A stretch of DNA of 64,000 nucleotides from Lachnospira sp. GTDB taxonomy: Bacteria > Bacillota > Clostridia > Lachnospirales > Lachnospiraceae. Shown here piece after piece: positions 26,698 to 36,389 of the stretch. The position numbers were made by a program, and so were the translations under genes. Positions within the stretch are counted from its first letter, which is position 1. Every line of letters begins with the position of its first letter. A model generated the notes under the pieces. That model made no database searches. It saw only the letters and a program-made list of their open reading frames with translations, and had not been told where the DNA came from. The stretch spans positions 34,768 through 98,767 of the forward strand of contig SVDX01000007.1 in NCBI GenBank assembly GCA_015057605.1, written 5' to 3'.

Positions 26698-27351
26698 TCA
26701 AATTTTTACCTTACACGCAATAATTGCCTGCTTTCTCAAATCATCAACAATAATTCTGACTGCAGAAACGTAATCAGCTTTAATGTTTCGAATCTCACTA
26801 TATTCCAATGGATTTCTATATTTTATCTCTTCTGGAACTCCTTCGTATTTACTGCTTTCATTTTTACCATTCTTCAAATCAATTCTATTCACTATTACAC
26901 CTTTTATCATACTAAATTGAGTTTCATACTCACAGGCTATTGAAACTACTTCACTTTTAATTATCTTTTCTACTAATTCGTCTGAAAAATATTGCAGAAT
27001 GGCACTAAACAATATGTTGCCCTCAAAAATAATCCCATTAAGTTCAACATTACAATCACTCAATTTCTTAGTATTTGCCATAATACGTAGATTAATCATA
27101 AACGGAAGATTGAGTTCATCTCTGTATTTATCAATCATATTTTTAACCTTATTACGAAACACTTCCTTCGCTTTCTTCTGTTTATCCACTATCTTATTAC
27201 ATTCATCTACACCAAGACCTTCAAAAAAATTCTTATAATGCTCATCACTACAATCCTTTGGCATTATAATTTCTAAGAGTCCATTCTCTTTCAGTGACGA
27301 ACTCACTTCTTTACACCCCTCTTTAATTACACTAAAAAATATATTTTCCAT
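26698..27351 (-). CDS. Unknown 217-residue protein
   Basis: I recognise no domain. The protein is helical and charged at the N-terminus and ends with a region containing NPLEYSEIRNIKADYVSAVR. The longer frame back to 27393 is rejected because a TATAAT-like -10 lies inside it; the ATG at 27351 has AAGGA 9 bases upstream. The gene is immediately followed by the broken acetyltransferase, and the two probably share a transcript. Confidence 0.65.
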   Translation of the reverse strand: MENIFFSVIKEGCKEVSSSLKENGLLEIIMPKDCSDEHYKNFFEGLGVDECNKIVDKQKKAKEVFRNKVKNMIDKYRDELNLPFMINLRIMANTKKLSDCNVELNGIIFEGNILFSAILQYFSDELVEKIIKSEVVSIACEYETQFSMIKGVIVNRIDLKNGKNESSKYEGVPEEIKYRNPLEYSEIRNIKADYVSAVRIIVDDLRKQAIIACKVKI

Positions 27352-27768
27352 AAATGCAATTCCTTTCTTATACAACATTATATGACTTCTCACTAATTTT
27401 TAAATTTGATTCCACTATCTTCGTCTCACTTTGATGATAATATTTTGTATTACCCACCAATTCAATTAATATCCTATTACTTCGCTCCTTTCGTTTTTTT
27501 AGTTTAATTATACAGCCCTCATTTGTTATTCGCAATCGCTCGGATTAGTTATCGACTCAAACGACTCTACAAAAAATCATTACTCAAAAAAACTCCCAAA
27601 CCTACATTCCTGTAAATTGGGGAGTTCAGAGTATAAAAATATCTAAGACAACAAATAACCAATGCATACAAAATAGATTCATTGCTGTTATCACTATTAG
27701 TATTCTAATTATTTTTCATATATTAATCCTTTCTGCATTCTCCTTTTGTCTAGTAACTTAATAAAATG
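27352..27768. other. Gene-free gap with promoter and terminator
   Basis: No coding frame is supported. On the minus strand it holds a promoter for the 217-residue gene (TTTAAA 27404-27399, 16-bp spacer, TATAAT 27382-27377) and, at 27591-27626, an ACTCCC-family hairpin. Confidence 0.55.
27591..27626 (-). terminator. ACTCCC-family terminator hairpin
   Basis: AACTCCCC pairs with GGGAGTT through an AT-rich inner stem, followed by TTTTTTG on the minus strand. It ends the transcript of the 85-residue gene at 27769. Confidence 0.7.
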
Positions 27769-28026
27769 TCATTTTTTCTTCAACCACTTAACAATCTCCT
27801 CAACAATTTCAGGGTGCCATGCATCTGAATTCAATACTCCTTTATGCCACATTGAAAATTTCGCTCCCGCATCAGTGGTTCCCCAACCATTCCCATAATG
27901 AACTAACAGTCCCATTTTTTCCATAATCTTATTTAGAGCATTAACACTTTTAACATCAAACCCCATGTCCTGTAGTTTTTTTACAATTTCGAATTTATAT
28001 AGGTCACCCTTGTAATTATAAGGCAT
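27769..28026 (-). CDS. Unknown 85-residue protein, possibly winged-helix
   Basis: This small soluble protein has a helical N-terminal half and a segment, NKIMEKMGLLVHYGNGWGTT, that recalls the C-terminal DNA-binding module of phage antirepressors (KilA-C-like); the likeness is weak. It ends with a lysine-rich helix (EIVEEIVKWLKKK). The ribosome site GGAGGAAAAACT before the ATG is good. It follows a small membrane protein by 16 bp on the same strand. Confidence 0.6.
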   Translation of the reverse strand: MPYNYKGDLYKFEIVKKLQDMGFDVKSVNALNKIMEKMGLLVHYGNGWGTTDAGAKFSMWHKGVLNSDAWHPEIVEEIVKWLKKK

Positions 28027-28042
28027 AGTTTTTCCTCCAATC

Positions 28043-28348
28043 TTAAATCATATTAACTATAAAAAATATTGCTATTCCCCATATGACAATAGCCCAAATG
28101 CCACCCGTAACAACTTGAAGCCCATCAATAAAATTATGAAATTTCGAATCATCTTGAATAATCCATTTCTTTGTAATGACCGCTATAAACGCTCCTATCT
28201 TCGAAAATGGAGCTACCAAATCATGTCCCAACGCTGATATGTATGCTTCTCCTGCCGTACGTCCGCTATTTCCAATTTTACATGCAAGTAAATGCATCAA
28301 AACAAAAATCAAATAGACAGCTCCAAATATAACTAACATATAAAGCAT
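28043..28348 (-). CDS. Small membrane protein of unknown function
   Basis: Two or three hydrophobic segments are visible: a first helix MLVIFGAVYLIFVLMHLLAC and a last helix GGIWAIVIWGIAIFFIVNMI, with a polar middle. I cannot name a family. The ATG at 28348 is preferred because GGGAG lies 8 bases upstream; an ATG at 28393 would add 15 residues without a ribosome site. It is the first gene of a pair with the 85-residue protein, possibly behind an extended -10 (TGGTATAAT) near 28475. Confidence 0.55.
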   Translation of the reverse strand: MLYMLVIFGAVYLIFVLMHLLACKIGNSGRTAGEAYISALGHDLVAPFSKIGAFIAVITKKWIIQDDSKFHNFIDGLQVVTGGIWAIVIWGIAIFFIVNMI

Positions 28349-28518
28349 CTCTAGTTCTCCCATTGATATTGTTCCAAGAATAGTTAATAACATCGCCCAC
28401 TAAGCAGTTCTTCTAAATACTCCTATAATGTAAAACATACTTTATCAAACCTCCGCAAACTTTATATTTGTATCATTATACCACACCTCTCCCAGCCTTA
28501 CCACCAATAAATCAAAAA

Positions 28519-28552
28519 ACTCCCCAACGCAAATTCCTTTTCGCTGGGGAGT
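28519..28552 (-). repeat. Third copy of the ACTCCCCAACG hairpin with a possible ppdK-tail trace
   Basis: ACTCCCCAACG and CGCTGGGGAGT form the same stem with one mismatch, followed by a T-run on the minus strand. The sequence to the right (28561-28610) includes a faint resemblance to the ppdK stop region (ATTGAT...GAAGG). It follows the zinc-ribbon gene at 28680 on the minus strand and probably terminates it. The gap 28349-28518 shows nothing more than a possible promoter. Confidence 0.6.
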
Positions 28553-28679
28553 ATATTATTTTAATCTATACTATTATTTAAAAGTTTTTTCACCGTGCCT
28601 TCTTTTATCAATACCTATGATACTACACTTAAAAAGTATAATACTAGTACTATTAATTGAATATCATAATTACTATTTA

Positions 28680-28938
28680 TCATATTTCATCACAATATCC
28701 ACCACAATTTGGACAACTCGGAATCATTCCAAGTTTCAACCCCCCCATTTCCATATCTACGAAATTCATTGCCACATAATAGGCACTTGAAATCGCCATA
28801 ATCAGCTGTAGAAACTCCTCGACCTGAAAAACAACTAGGACAAGGTGGACAACCATAACCATCTACCAATCCATCCTCGTCGCGTTCAACAGACCACTCA
28901 TAACCACATTCATCGCATACTAAATTTTCCATTTTCAT
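28680..28938 (-). pseudogene. Zinc-ribbon protein frameshifted at a seven-G tract
   Basis: The frame from the ATG at 28938 encodes a cysteine-rich protein: CDECGYEW, CPPCPSC and CLLCGNEF. After GNGG it runs through seven consecutive G (28746-28740) and then a non-cysteine tail ending at 28690. With six G it would continue as GLKLGMIPSCPNCGGYCDEI and stop at 28680, adding a fourth cysteine pair. The coherent cysteine pattern argues that the six-G form is ancestral. The tract could be phase-variable or a sequencing error. The ribosome site GGAGGAATG is good. Confidence 0.65.
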
Positions 28939-29052
28939 TCCTCCTCGTATACATAACCTTACTTGATGATTATATCAAACTTTCATAAATTTAACAAGAC
29001 ATCTTCTGTTCGCATAATATAATTAAGTAGCCAAAAAGCCGATAAGCTTAAA

Positions 29053-29086
29053 ACTCCCCAACGCAAATTTCTTCACATTGGGGAGT
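29053..29086 (-). terminator. Terminator of ppdK (ACTCCCCAACG hairpin)
   Basis: ACTCCCCAATG pairs with CGTTGGGGAGT, then TTTTAAG on the minus strand, 34 bp after the ppdK stop codon. This hairpin and the ppdK end are repeated at 16511-16647. Confidence 0.88.
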
Positions 29087-29119
29087 CCATTACTCTAATC
29101 TATTCAACTATCTTTGAAC

Positions 29120-31756
29120 CTACTTTGCTACTCCTTCGTTAATAGCTGCCTGCGCCGCTGCAAGTCTTGCAATAGGTACTCTAAATGGAGAACAACTTAC
29201 ATAGTTAAGTCCAACCTTGTGGCAGAACTCGATGCTTGATGGGTCTCCGCCGTGTTCACCGCAGATACCAAGCTTTAAGTTACTCTTTGTGCTACGACCC
29301 TTAACTGCTGCCATTTCAACTAACTGGCCAACGCCTGATTGGTCAAGTCTTGCAAATGGGTCTGATTCATAAATCTTTGTCTGATAGTATGAGTCAAGGA
29401 ATTTGCCTGCATCATCACGAGAGAAACCAAATGTCATCTGTGTTAAGTCATTTGTACCGAATGAGAAGAATTCTGCTTCTTCTGCAATCTTGTCTGCCAT
29501 AAGGGCAGCACGTGGGATTTCAATCATTGTACCGATGATGTATTTGATGTCTGAGTTCTTTTCAGCCTTAACAGCTTCTGCAACTTCTACTACAACATCC
29601 TTGACATATTTTAATTCCTTCTTTTCGCCAACGAGTGGAATCATGATTTCTGGAACGATGTCAAAGCCCTTTTCGTTCTTAACTTCGATTGCAGCTTCCA
29701 TAACCGCTCTTGTCTGCATCTTAGCAATTTCTGGATATGTTACAGCAAGACGGCAACCTCTGTGACCCATCATTGGGTTGAATTCATGTAATGCATCGCA
29801 AGTAGCCTTAACTTCTTCTACTGTAAGGTTCATATCAGCTGCTAATGCCTTGATGTCTTCTTCTGATGTTGGAACGAACTCATGAAGAGGTGGATCAAGG
29901 TAACGTACTGTCATTGGCTTGCCTTCAAGTACTTCGTACATTGCCTTAAAGTCTGCCTTTTGGAACTCAAGAAGCTCTGCAAGAGCTGCTTCTCTTTGTT
30001 CTACTGTCTTTGAAAGAATCATCTTTCTAATCTTTGGAATTCTTTCTTCGCCGAAGAACATATGCTCTGTACGGCAAAGACCGATACCCTCTGCGCCTAA
30101 TTCAACTGCCTTCTTTGTATCCTTTGGTGTATCTGCATTTGTACGAACTGCAAGCTTTCTGTACTTATCAGCCCATGCCATAATTCTACCAAAGTTACCA
30201 CCGATTTCGGCTTCATTTGTCTTGATTTCGCCCTTGTAAATCTTGCCTGTTGAGCCATCAAGAGAAATGTAATCGCCTTCCTTAAATGTATATCCACCAA
30301 GGCTAAATGTCTTAGCTTCTTCGTCAATCTTAATTTCGCCACAGCCTGATACACAGCATGTTCCCATACCACGTGCAACTACGGCAGCATGCGATGTCAT
30401 ACCACCACGAACTGTAAGAATACCTTGTGCTGCATTCATACCTTCGATGTCTTCTGGTGATGTTTCAAGACGTACAAGGATTACCTTTTCTCCTCTTCCG
30501 CCCTTACCTGCTGCCTTTGCATCATCTGCTGTAAAGTATACCTTACCAGCTGCAGCTCCTGGAGATGCTGGAAGTGCTGAACCGATTACCACACCGGTCT
30601 TTAATGCAGCCGCATCAAATGTTGGGTGTAATAATTGATCAAGTGATTTTGCATCTATTCTTAAAACTGCTTCTTCTTCTGTAATCTTTCCTTCATCAAC
30701 AAGGTCACAAGCGATGTTGATTGCAGCCTGAGCTGTTCTCTTACCGTTACGTGTCTGCAAGAAGAATAATTTACCTTCTTCAATTGTAAATTCCATATCC
30801 TGCATATCTCTGTAGTGTTCTTCAAGCTTATTTGCAATTGCCATAAATTGTTCATAACATTCTGGCAAATCTTCAGCTAATTTTGTGATTGGTTGTGGTG
30901 TACGGATACCAGCAACAACGTCTTCACCTTGGGCATTGATTAAGTATTCACCGTAGATACCATTTTCACCTGTTGATGGGTTACGTGTAAATGCAACACC
31001 TGTACCGGATGTGTTACCCATGTTACCAAATACCATTGCTTGAACGTTTACAGCTGTACCCCAGTCACCTGGAATATCATTCATTCTTCTGTAAACGATA
31101 GCTCTTGGGTTATCCCATGAACGGAATACTGCCTTTACAGCTTCCATAAGCTGTACCTTTGGATCCTGTGGGAAGTCTTCGCCCTTTTCAGCCTTATATA
31201 AAGTCTTGTATGCCTTGATGATTTCTTCTAAATCGTTAGCATCAAGGTCTGTATCGAATTTAACACCCTTTTTCTCTTTGAATTCATCAAGGATTGCTTC
31301 AAATTTCTTCTTTTCGATTTCCATAACTACATCTGAGAACATTTGAATAAATCTTCTATATGAGTCATATGCAAATCTCTTATTACCTGTCTTGTTAGCA
31401 AAGCCTTCTACAGCCTCATCTGTAAGACCAAGGTTTAAGATTGTATCCATCATACCCGGCATTGATGCTCTCGCACCTGAACGTACAGATACGAGTAATG
31501 GATTTTGTGTATCGCCAAACTTCTTGCCTTGCTTTTCTTCAAGCTTAGCTAAAGCTTCAAATATCTGTGTTGTAATTTCTTCTGAAATCATTTTTCCTTT
31601 GTCATAGTAATCAGTACAAGCCTGTGTTGTAACTGTAAAACCCTGTGGAATTGGAAGTCCAAGGTTAGTCATTTCAGCAAGGTTAGCTCCCTTACCGCCT
31701 AAAAGATTACGCATATCTGCGTTACCTTCTTCAAATAGATAGACCCATTTTGTCAT
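29120..31756 (-). CDS. ppdK: Pyruvate, phosphate dikinase
   Basis: The full-length 878-residue enzyme interconverts pyruvate, ATP and phosphate with phosphoenolpyruvate, AMP and pyrophosphate. Domains appear in order: an N-terminal ATP-grasp region (GGKGANLAEMTNLGLPIP, VRSGARASMPGMMDT), the swivelling phosphohistidine domain with GGMTSHAAVVARGMGT (catalytic His near 455), and the C-terminal PEP/pyruvate barrel ending in GICGEHGGDPSS with the catalytic Cys. In anaerobes it serves glycolysis with PPi or gluconeogenesis. It starts 19 bp downstream of the zinc-ribbon membrane-protein gene. Its 3' end and terminator are partly duplicated 12.5 kb away. Confidence 0.97.
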   Translation of the reverse strand: MTKWVYLFEEGNADMRNLLGGKGANLAEMTNLGLPIPQGFTVTTQACTDYYDKGKMISEEITTQIFEALAKLEEKQGKKFGDTQNPLLVSVRSGARASMPGMMDTILNLGLTDEAVEGFANKTGNKRFAYDSYRRFIQMFSDVVMEIEKKKFEAILDEFKEKKGVKFDTDLDANDLEEIIKAYKTLYKAEKGEDFPQDPKVQLMEAVKAVFRSWDNPRAIVYRRMNDIPGDWGTAVNVQAMVFGNMGNTSGTGVAFTRNPSTGENGIYGEYLINAQGEDVVAGIRTPQPITKLAEDLPECYEQFMAIANKLEEHYRDMQDMEFTIEEGKLFFLQTRNGKRTAQAAINIACDLVDEGKITEEEAVLRIDAKSLDQLLHPTFDAAALKTGVVIGSALPASPGAAAGKVYFTADDAKAAGKGGRGEKVILVRLETSPEDIEGMNAAQGILTVRGGMTSHAAVVARGMGTCCVSGCGEIKIDEEAKTFSLGGYTFKEGDYISLDGSTGKIYKGEIKTNEAEIGGNFGRIMAWADKYRKLAVRTNADTPKDTKKAVELGAEGIGLCRTEHMFFGEERIPKIRKMILSKTVEQREAALAELLEFQKADFKAMYEVLEGKPMTVRYLDPPLHEFVPTSEEDIKALAADMNLTVEEVKATCDALHEFNPMMGHRGCRLAVTYPEIAKMQTRAVMEAAIEVKNEKGFDIVPEIMIPLVGEKKELKYVKDVVVEVAEAVKAEKNSDIKYIIGTMIEIPRAALMADKIAEEAEFFSFGTNDLTQMTFGFSRDDAGKFLDSYYQTKIYESDPFARLDQSGVGQLVEMAAVKGRSTKSNLKLGICGEHGGDPSSIEFCHKVGLNYVSCSPFRVPIARLAAAQAAINEGVAK

Positions 31757-31775
31757 ATGTTTTTTCCTCCTCTGT

Positions 31776-33575
31776 TTAGATTCCTTTTTTGTATATTATG
31801 TAGAGCTGTGAACATTCGCCAATAATCTTTTTATCTTTACCATTGACCTTAGATTGGTATAATTTTCCGTTTACATCTCTGAAATAATATTTTTTGTTAT
31901 TAAACACTATGTTGGTAAGGTCAGAAATGCTTTCAACACCTGAATATATTGCTATTGCCTCGCCCTTTCCAACTTGCTTTGCATATACCGTAACATCCTT
32001 TATGTAAGAATATGCCAAGCCATCTAACGACTGCTTAATAGAGCCCTCCTTAACGCCTTCGTCAATCTTTGTTGCCTTACCATCCTTCATTTCTACAAGC
32101 TTTCCATAGTAGTCTCTATATACGATTGTATCCTTATCCTCGATTACTAAAATTTTGTCTGATGGAAGCAACAAATCAACATAAGTAACCTCTGATGTTT
32201 TTATTTCAACCTTGTTAAGACCTGTTACTGTCTTGTAGTAGAAATATTTGCTATTTTCAAAATAGTATATTTCAACACTTGAAAGTGCGCAATCTGCTAA
32301 ATATGTTGTTACCTGCTTTTTCAAGTCGTAAAGATATAATCTTCCACCACTTAGAACGATTATCTTGTCATTCTCACCTTCATAGCAGATATTTGAACCA
32401 TAGTTAGTATATTTGCAATTATTATCTGTTGCCGTATATATTTCTTCAACATTTTCAAATACAAGTGTATTTGGTGCACTGATTTCGTATGACATCAGCT
32501 TCATTTGGCTCTTTCCATCTACAAATATAACATATTCTTCGTAAACAATAAACTCGGTAACTTCTTCCACTACAAGCTTTGAGAAGTTTGCTCTATAAAT
32601 ATGCATCTGGCTTGTAACTACTGAATTTATACCGGAATAAGTATAATCCATAAGAATTATCGTTCCTTCATCCGTTATTATACTTACATCCTTTTCATTT
32701 TCATTTGTTTCAAGACTTGTTACATGTCCTACTGAATCAATCTTATACAACGTATATTCAGCAGTAGCCGCATTATAGGCTACTAAAGCAGCAAATTTAC
32801 CTGTTTTTGATACATAACAATCTGTTATCTTTAAATTAATATCAAGCTTAAGCTCCTTTTTATCCTTACCATACATATACACACTGTCATCACCTTCAAA
32901 TGTATATATAAGCAATGACATTTCTTGGTTGTAATATATGTCCTTAATAGGTTTTTCAGATATAGTGTTTGTCTTCTCTTCTTCATACATATATGTCTTA
33001 TCCGACACCACTATCATCTTATCCTTAGCCTGATTTTCTATAATCTCGCTTACATTGTCAAAAACAGCCTTATCTTCTCCACTTAAATATAGTGAATTAT
33101 TGTTAAGCCACAAAATATCTGTGTTCTTCTTAAAGAAAATGCGATTCACTGCAAATACTATTACTGTAATAAATAAAATGACTGCTATCGCAATAGCAGC
33201 CAATTTTATCCATAAACTGTAATCTACAGATCTTTTTTGTTTCTTTTCTTTGCTGCTTTTGTCATTTTTATTAGTTCTCTTTTTCGAGTTCTTTATAACG
33301 CTTTGGCCTTTGTTCTTCATCTTATCATACGCAATTGCCATCGCTTCCTTAGGGCTTAGTTCTTTTTCTACATTTTCTTCAATGTTAATTTCAACCTTTG
33401 TATTCGACATCTTATCAAGCGTATCTACATCTATTCCTGCAAATGTTATCTTGCCGCTTTCCTCATATGCCTTTTTTCGTTTTAAATACTCTTCGTTGAC
33501 TTTAATAACTGTTGCCCCGCATTTTGGACACTCCTTATCAGAGTTATGTTCAAAACCACATTTATGACAAATCAT
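31776..33575 (-). CDS. Zinc-ribbon membrane protein with beta-propeller-like C-terminus
   Basis: A zinc ribbon with CHKCG and CPKCG pairs begins the protein, followed by a basic linker and one transmembrane helix (about 126-148, AAIAIAVILFITVIVFAV). The remaining 450 residues form repeated short beta strands with aromatic and aspartate-rich turns, as in propeller or DUF5050-like proteins. Function is unknown. The ATG at 33575 follows AGGTG closely and is preferred to a TTG one codon earlier. It lies between glyQS and ppdK with short gaps on both sides, so it may be in one transcript with them. Confidence 0.75.
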   Translation of the reverse strand: MICHKCGFEHNSDKECPKCGATVIKVNEEYLKRKKAYEESGKITFAGIDVDTLDKMSNTKVEINIEENVEKELSPKEAMAIAYDKMKNKGQSVIKNSKKRTNKNDKSSKEKKQKRSVDYSLWIKLAAIAIAVILFITVIVFAVNRIFFKKNTDILWLNNNSLYLSGEDKAVFDNVSEIIENQAKDKMIVVSDKTYMYEEEKTNTISEKPIKDIYYNQEMSLLIYTFEGDDSVYMYGKDKKELKLDINLKITDCYVSKTGKFAALVAYNAATAEYTLYKIDSVGHVTSLETNENEKDVSIITDEGTIILMDYTYSGINSVVTSQMHIYRANFSKLVVEEVTEFIVYEEYVIFVDGKSQMKLMSYEISAPNTLVFENVEEIYTATDNNCKYTNYGSNICYEGENDKIIVLSGGRLYLYDLKKQVTTYLADCALSSVEIYYFENSKYFYYKTVTGLNKVEIKTSEVTYVDLLLPSDKILVIEDKDTIVYRDYYGKLVEMKDGKATKIDEGVKEGSIKQSLDGLAYSYIKDVTVYAKQVGKGEAIAIYSGVESISDLTNIVFNNKKYYFRDVNGKLYQSKVNGKDKKIIGECSQLYIIYKKGI

Positions 33576-33586
33576 CAAATCACCTA

Positions 33587-34975
33587 CTAAAATTCAAACT
33601 TTTCTTCAAAGTATGCCTTCAAATCTTCAATCTTAACTCTTTCCTGTTGCATTGTATCTCTGTCTCTTACTGTTACTGCGCCATCTTCTTCTGACTCAAA
33701 ATCGTAAGTAATACAGAAAGGAGTACCGATTTCATCCTGTCTTCTATATCTCTTACCGATGTTACCTCTATCATCGAATTCACAGTTATATTTCTTTGAT
33801 AATTCAGCAAAAATCTTTTCTGCGCCTTCATTTAACTTCTTAGATAATGGAAGTACACCAATCTTAACAGGTGCAATTGCAGGATGGAAATGTAATACTG
33901 TTCTTACATCACCCTCAGCAATTTCTTCTTCATCATATGCTGCACATAAAAATGCTAATGTAACACGGTCAGCACCAAGTGATGGTTCAATTACGTATGG
34001 TACGTATTTCTCTCTCTTTTCATCATCAAAGTATGACATATCTTCGCCTGATGTATTTTGATGCTGAGTAAGGTCATAATCTGTTCTGTCTGCTATGCCC
34101 CAAAGCTCGCCCCAACCAAATGGGAATAAGAATTCAATATCTGTTGTAGCTTTGCTGTAGAAGCATAATTCTTCTGGAGAATGGTCTCTTGCACGCATCT
34201 CATCTTCTTTGATGCCTAATGCCTTTAACCAATTAATACAGAATTCTTTCCAGTATGCAAACCATTCAAGGTCTGTTCCTGGTTCACAGAAGAATTCAAG
34301 TTCCATCTGTTCAAATTCTCTTGTTCTAAATGTAAAGTTACCAGGTGTAATTTCATTTCTAAATGACTTACCAATCTGACCAATACCAAATGGAATCTTC
34401 TTACGTGAAGTTCTCTGTACATTCTTAAAGTTAACAAATATACCCTGAGCTGTTTCAGGTCTTAAATATACTGTATTCTTAGCATCCTCTGTAACACCCT
34501 GGAAAGTCTTAAACATAAGGTTAAACTGACGAATATCTGTAAAGTTATGCTTTCCACATGTTGGACATGCAATATTCTTTTCCTCAACAAATGACTTCAT
34601 TTGCTCCTGTGACCATGCATCAACAGAGCCTTCTAATTCATAATTATTCTCTGCGCACCAGTCTTCAATAAGCTTATCTGCTCTAAATCTTTCATGACAT
34701 TCCTTACAATCCATAAGTGGATCTGCAAAGCCACCTAAATGTCCTGAAGCAACCCATGTTTGTGGGTTCATAAGGATGGCACAATCAACACCTACGTTGT
34801 ATGGGCTTTCCATAATAAACTTCTGCCACCATGCCTTCTTAACATTGTTTTTAAGTTCAACACCAAGATTACCGTAATCCCATGTATTTGCAAGACCACC
34901 ATAAATCTCAGAACCAGGATATACAAATCCTCTCGCCTTTGCCAAAGCAACTATTTTTTCCATTGTTTTTTCCAT
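33587..34975 (-). CDS. glyQS: Glycine--tRNA ligase, homodimeric type
   Basis: The 462-residue class II synthetase attaches glycine to tRNA-Gly. It begins with [14 protein letters not shown], has the class II motifs RPETAQGIF and [14 protein letters not shown], motif 3 around EPSLGADR, and a C-terminal anticodon-binding domain ([10 protein letters not shown] onward). This single-chain form replaces the GlyQ/GlyS pair in many Clostridia. No T-box leader fits in the 26 bp upstream gap, so any such control would lie further up the operon. Confidence 0.96.
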   Translation of the reverse strand: MEKTMEKIVALAKARGFVYPGSEIYGGLANTWDYGNLGVELKNNVKKAWWQKFIMESPYNVGVDCAILMNPQTWVASGHLGGFADPLMDCKECHERFRADKLIEDWCAENNYELEGSVDAWSQEQMKSFVEEKNIACPTCGKHNFTDIRQFNLMFKTFQGVTEDAKNTVYLRPETAQGIFVNFKNVQRTSRKKIPFGIGQIGKSFRNEITPGNFTFRTREFEQMELEFFCEPGTDLEWFAYWKEFCINWLKALGIKEDEMRARDHSPEELCFYSKATTDIEFLFPFGWGELWGIADRTDYDLTQHQNTSGEDMSYFDDEKREKYVPYVIEPSLGADRVTLAFLCAAYDEEEIAEGDVRTVLHFHPAIAPVKIGVLPLSKKLNEGAEKIFAELSKKYNCEFDDRGNIGKRYRRQDEIGTPFCITYDFESEEDGAVTVRDRDTMQQERVKIEDLKAYFEEKFEF

Positions 34976-35001
34976 TGTAATTAACCTCGCTAAAATATAT
35001 T

Positions 35002-35589
35002 TTATTTAAAAATGATACAACAAAAATCTTCTGCCGTAGCTTTTATAAGATTCTCATCTAAAATCTCTACATTATCAGAGTAATAGAGAATGGTACCATC
35101 AATATAAATATTAACATCCTTTTTTATGTACACAATATAGTTATTCTCGTCAGCAAGCGCTATCTTTGACGTTACCTCACTGCCATCAGCTTTATTAATA
35201 TAGTTCGCCACATAGTCATAGTGAAACTCTTTAGCCTCTGAAAGCTTGGTACACATAAAATCAATATTATTATATCCTGAATATGAATAGCAGTTAGAAT
35301 AACCTGCTTTTAGTCTCATACGATTAACTCCAACCTGTTCAAGCTCATCCTTCCAAACAAGTATTCCTCCAACCTTGAAGTTGTAATCGCTCATTCTGCC
35401 ATCAAGATGTGAGCTATAATCATCATAATCCGAATAGCCCTCTAAGGTGTCAAATCTGACCTCTATAACCTTTGCATCCGTACTTACATATATTGTGTCT
35501 GTATCAACATCATATATATCCTTTTTGTTACAGGCAACGCAACTGCACATGAGCATTATTAATACTAAAAAAGTTACTATTTTCTTCAT
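35002..35589 (-). CDS. Lipoprotein of unknown function
   Basis: A typical lipoprotein signal ([20 protein letters not shown]) directs lipidation at Cys20. The mature part is small, acidic and tyrosine-rich with no domain that I recognise. The gene sits between recO and glyQS on the same strand, 42 bp after recO; this may be the junction of one long operon (M16C-era-recO-lipoprotein-glyQS). Confidence 0.75.
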   Translation of the reverse strand: MKKIVTFLVLIMLMCSCVACNKKDIYDVDTDTIYVSTDAKVIEVRFDTLEGYSDYDDYSSHLDGRMSDYNFKVGGILVWKDELEQVGVNRMRLKAGYSNCYSYSGYNNIDFMCTKLSEAKEFHYDYVANYINKADGSEVTSKIALADENNYIVYIKKDVNIYIDGTILYYSDNVEILDENLIKATAEDFCCIIFK

Positions 35590-35631
35590 GATAAGGCCCT
35601 CCCACTGTTCTATATATTATCAAATGCATCG

Positions 35632-36378
35632 TCAAAATGCAAGTGATAACATCTCTTCTGACTTAATAGTTACATCAATATTTAGCATTTTTAGTTTTTT
35701 CATAACCATTTTCATTTCTAAAAGTACTTCTTCGCTTACAGAAAATGTATATAATTTACTAATATTGCTTGAGCTTATATACTGTAAAGTATATACGGTT
35801 GATTCCAATAATCCGACTCCATTATGTGCATTTTGTTCACAGGCTGCGCAGTACATTCCACCCTTAAAAACATCAAAAAATCTGATATTTTCCTTTGCCC
35901 TGCATCTCATACAAGTAAACACATCAGGAAACACACCATTTATCATCATCGCTCTCGCTTCAAATATAAGCTTTATAAGCTCATTGCTTATATTAGGATT
36001 TACAAGTGCTTTAAAGCTTACATACAAAAGATTAATCATCTGACTTTCATCAAGAGATTCCTGGCAAAAATAATCCGCAAGCTCCATAAAATAAAATGCA
36101 TAATATATCCCATTTGGATCCTTTGAAAGCTCATCAAAATAATCCACTACATTTACTGCCGTTAATGTATTTGAGTTGCGTCCTTCAAATATTTCGAATT
36201 TGCCAAATACTAACGGTCTTGCTGCCATATATACACTATGCATTTTTCTTGCGCCCTTGGCAAAAACTGAAATCTTGCCACGTTCCTTGGTCAGTATGAC
36301 TAATCTATTGTCATAATCACCGATTGGCATGGAAGAGAGTACAATGCCATTAACCTGTATTATTTCTTTCACGCTCAA
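35632..36378 (-). CDS. recO: DNA repair protein RecO
   Basis: RecO loads RecA on gaps with RecF and RecR. The N-terminal OB fold shows VNGIVLSSMPIGDYDNRLVI and GKISVFAKGARK. The helical middle contains FYFMELADYF. A zinc-binding region is visible as CMRCRAKENIRFF and GGMYCAAC. Length 248 residues is normal. The gene starts 11 bp after era, an arrangement common in Firmicutes. Confidence 0.95.
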   Translation of the reverse strand: MSVKEIIQVNGIVLSSMPIGDYDNRLVILTKERGKISVFAKGARKMHSVYMAARPLVFGKFEIFEGRNSNTLTAVNVVDYFDELSKDPNGIYYAFYFMELADYFCQESLDESQMINLLYVSFKALVNPNISNELIKLIFEARAMMINGVFPDVFTCMRCRAKENIRFFDVFKGGMYCAACEQNAHNGVGLLESTVYTLQYISSSNISKLYTFSVSEEVLLEMKMVMKKLKMLNIDVTIKSEEMLSLAF

Positions 36379-36389
36379 TCACCTACTTA

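Noticed and set aside
28513..28620. Confident third copy of the ppdK tail next to the hairpin at 28519
   Set aside because: The hairpin is clear, but the neighbouring match to the ppdK coding end is too weak and gapped to claim.
34976..35001. T-box leader for glyQS
   Set aside because: The gap to the upstream gene is only 26 bp and no T-box sequence is present.
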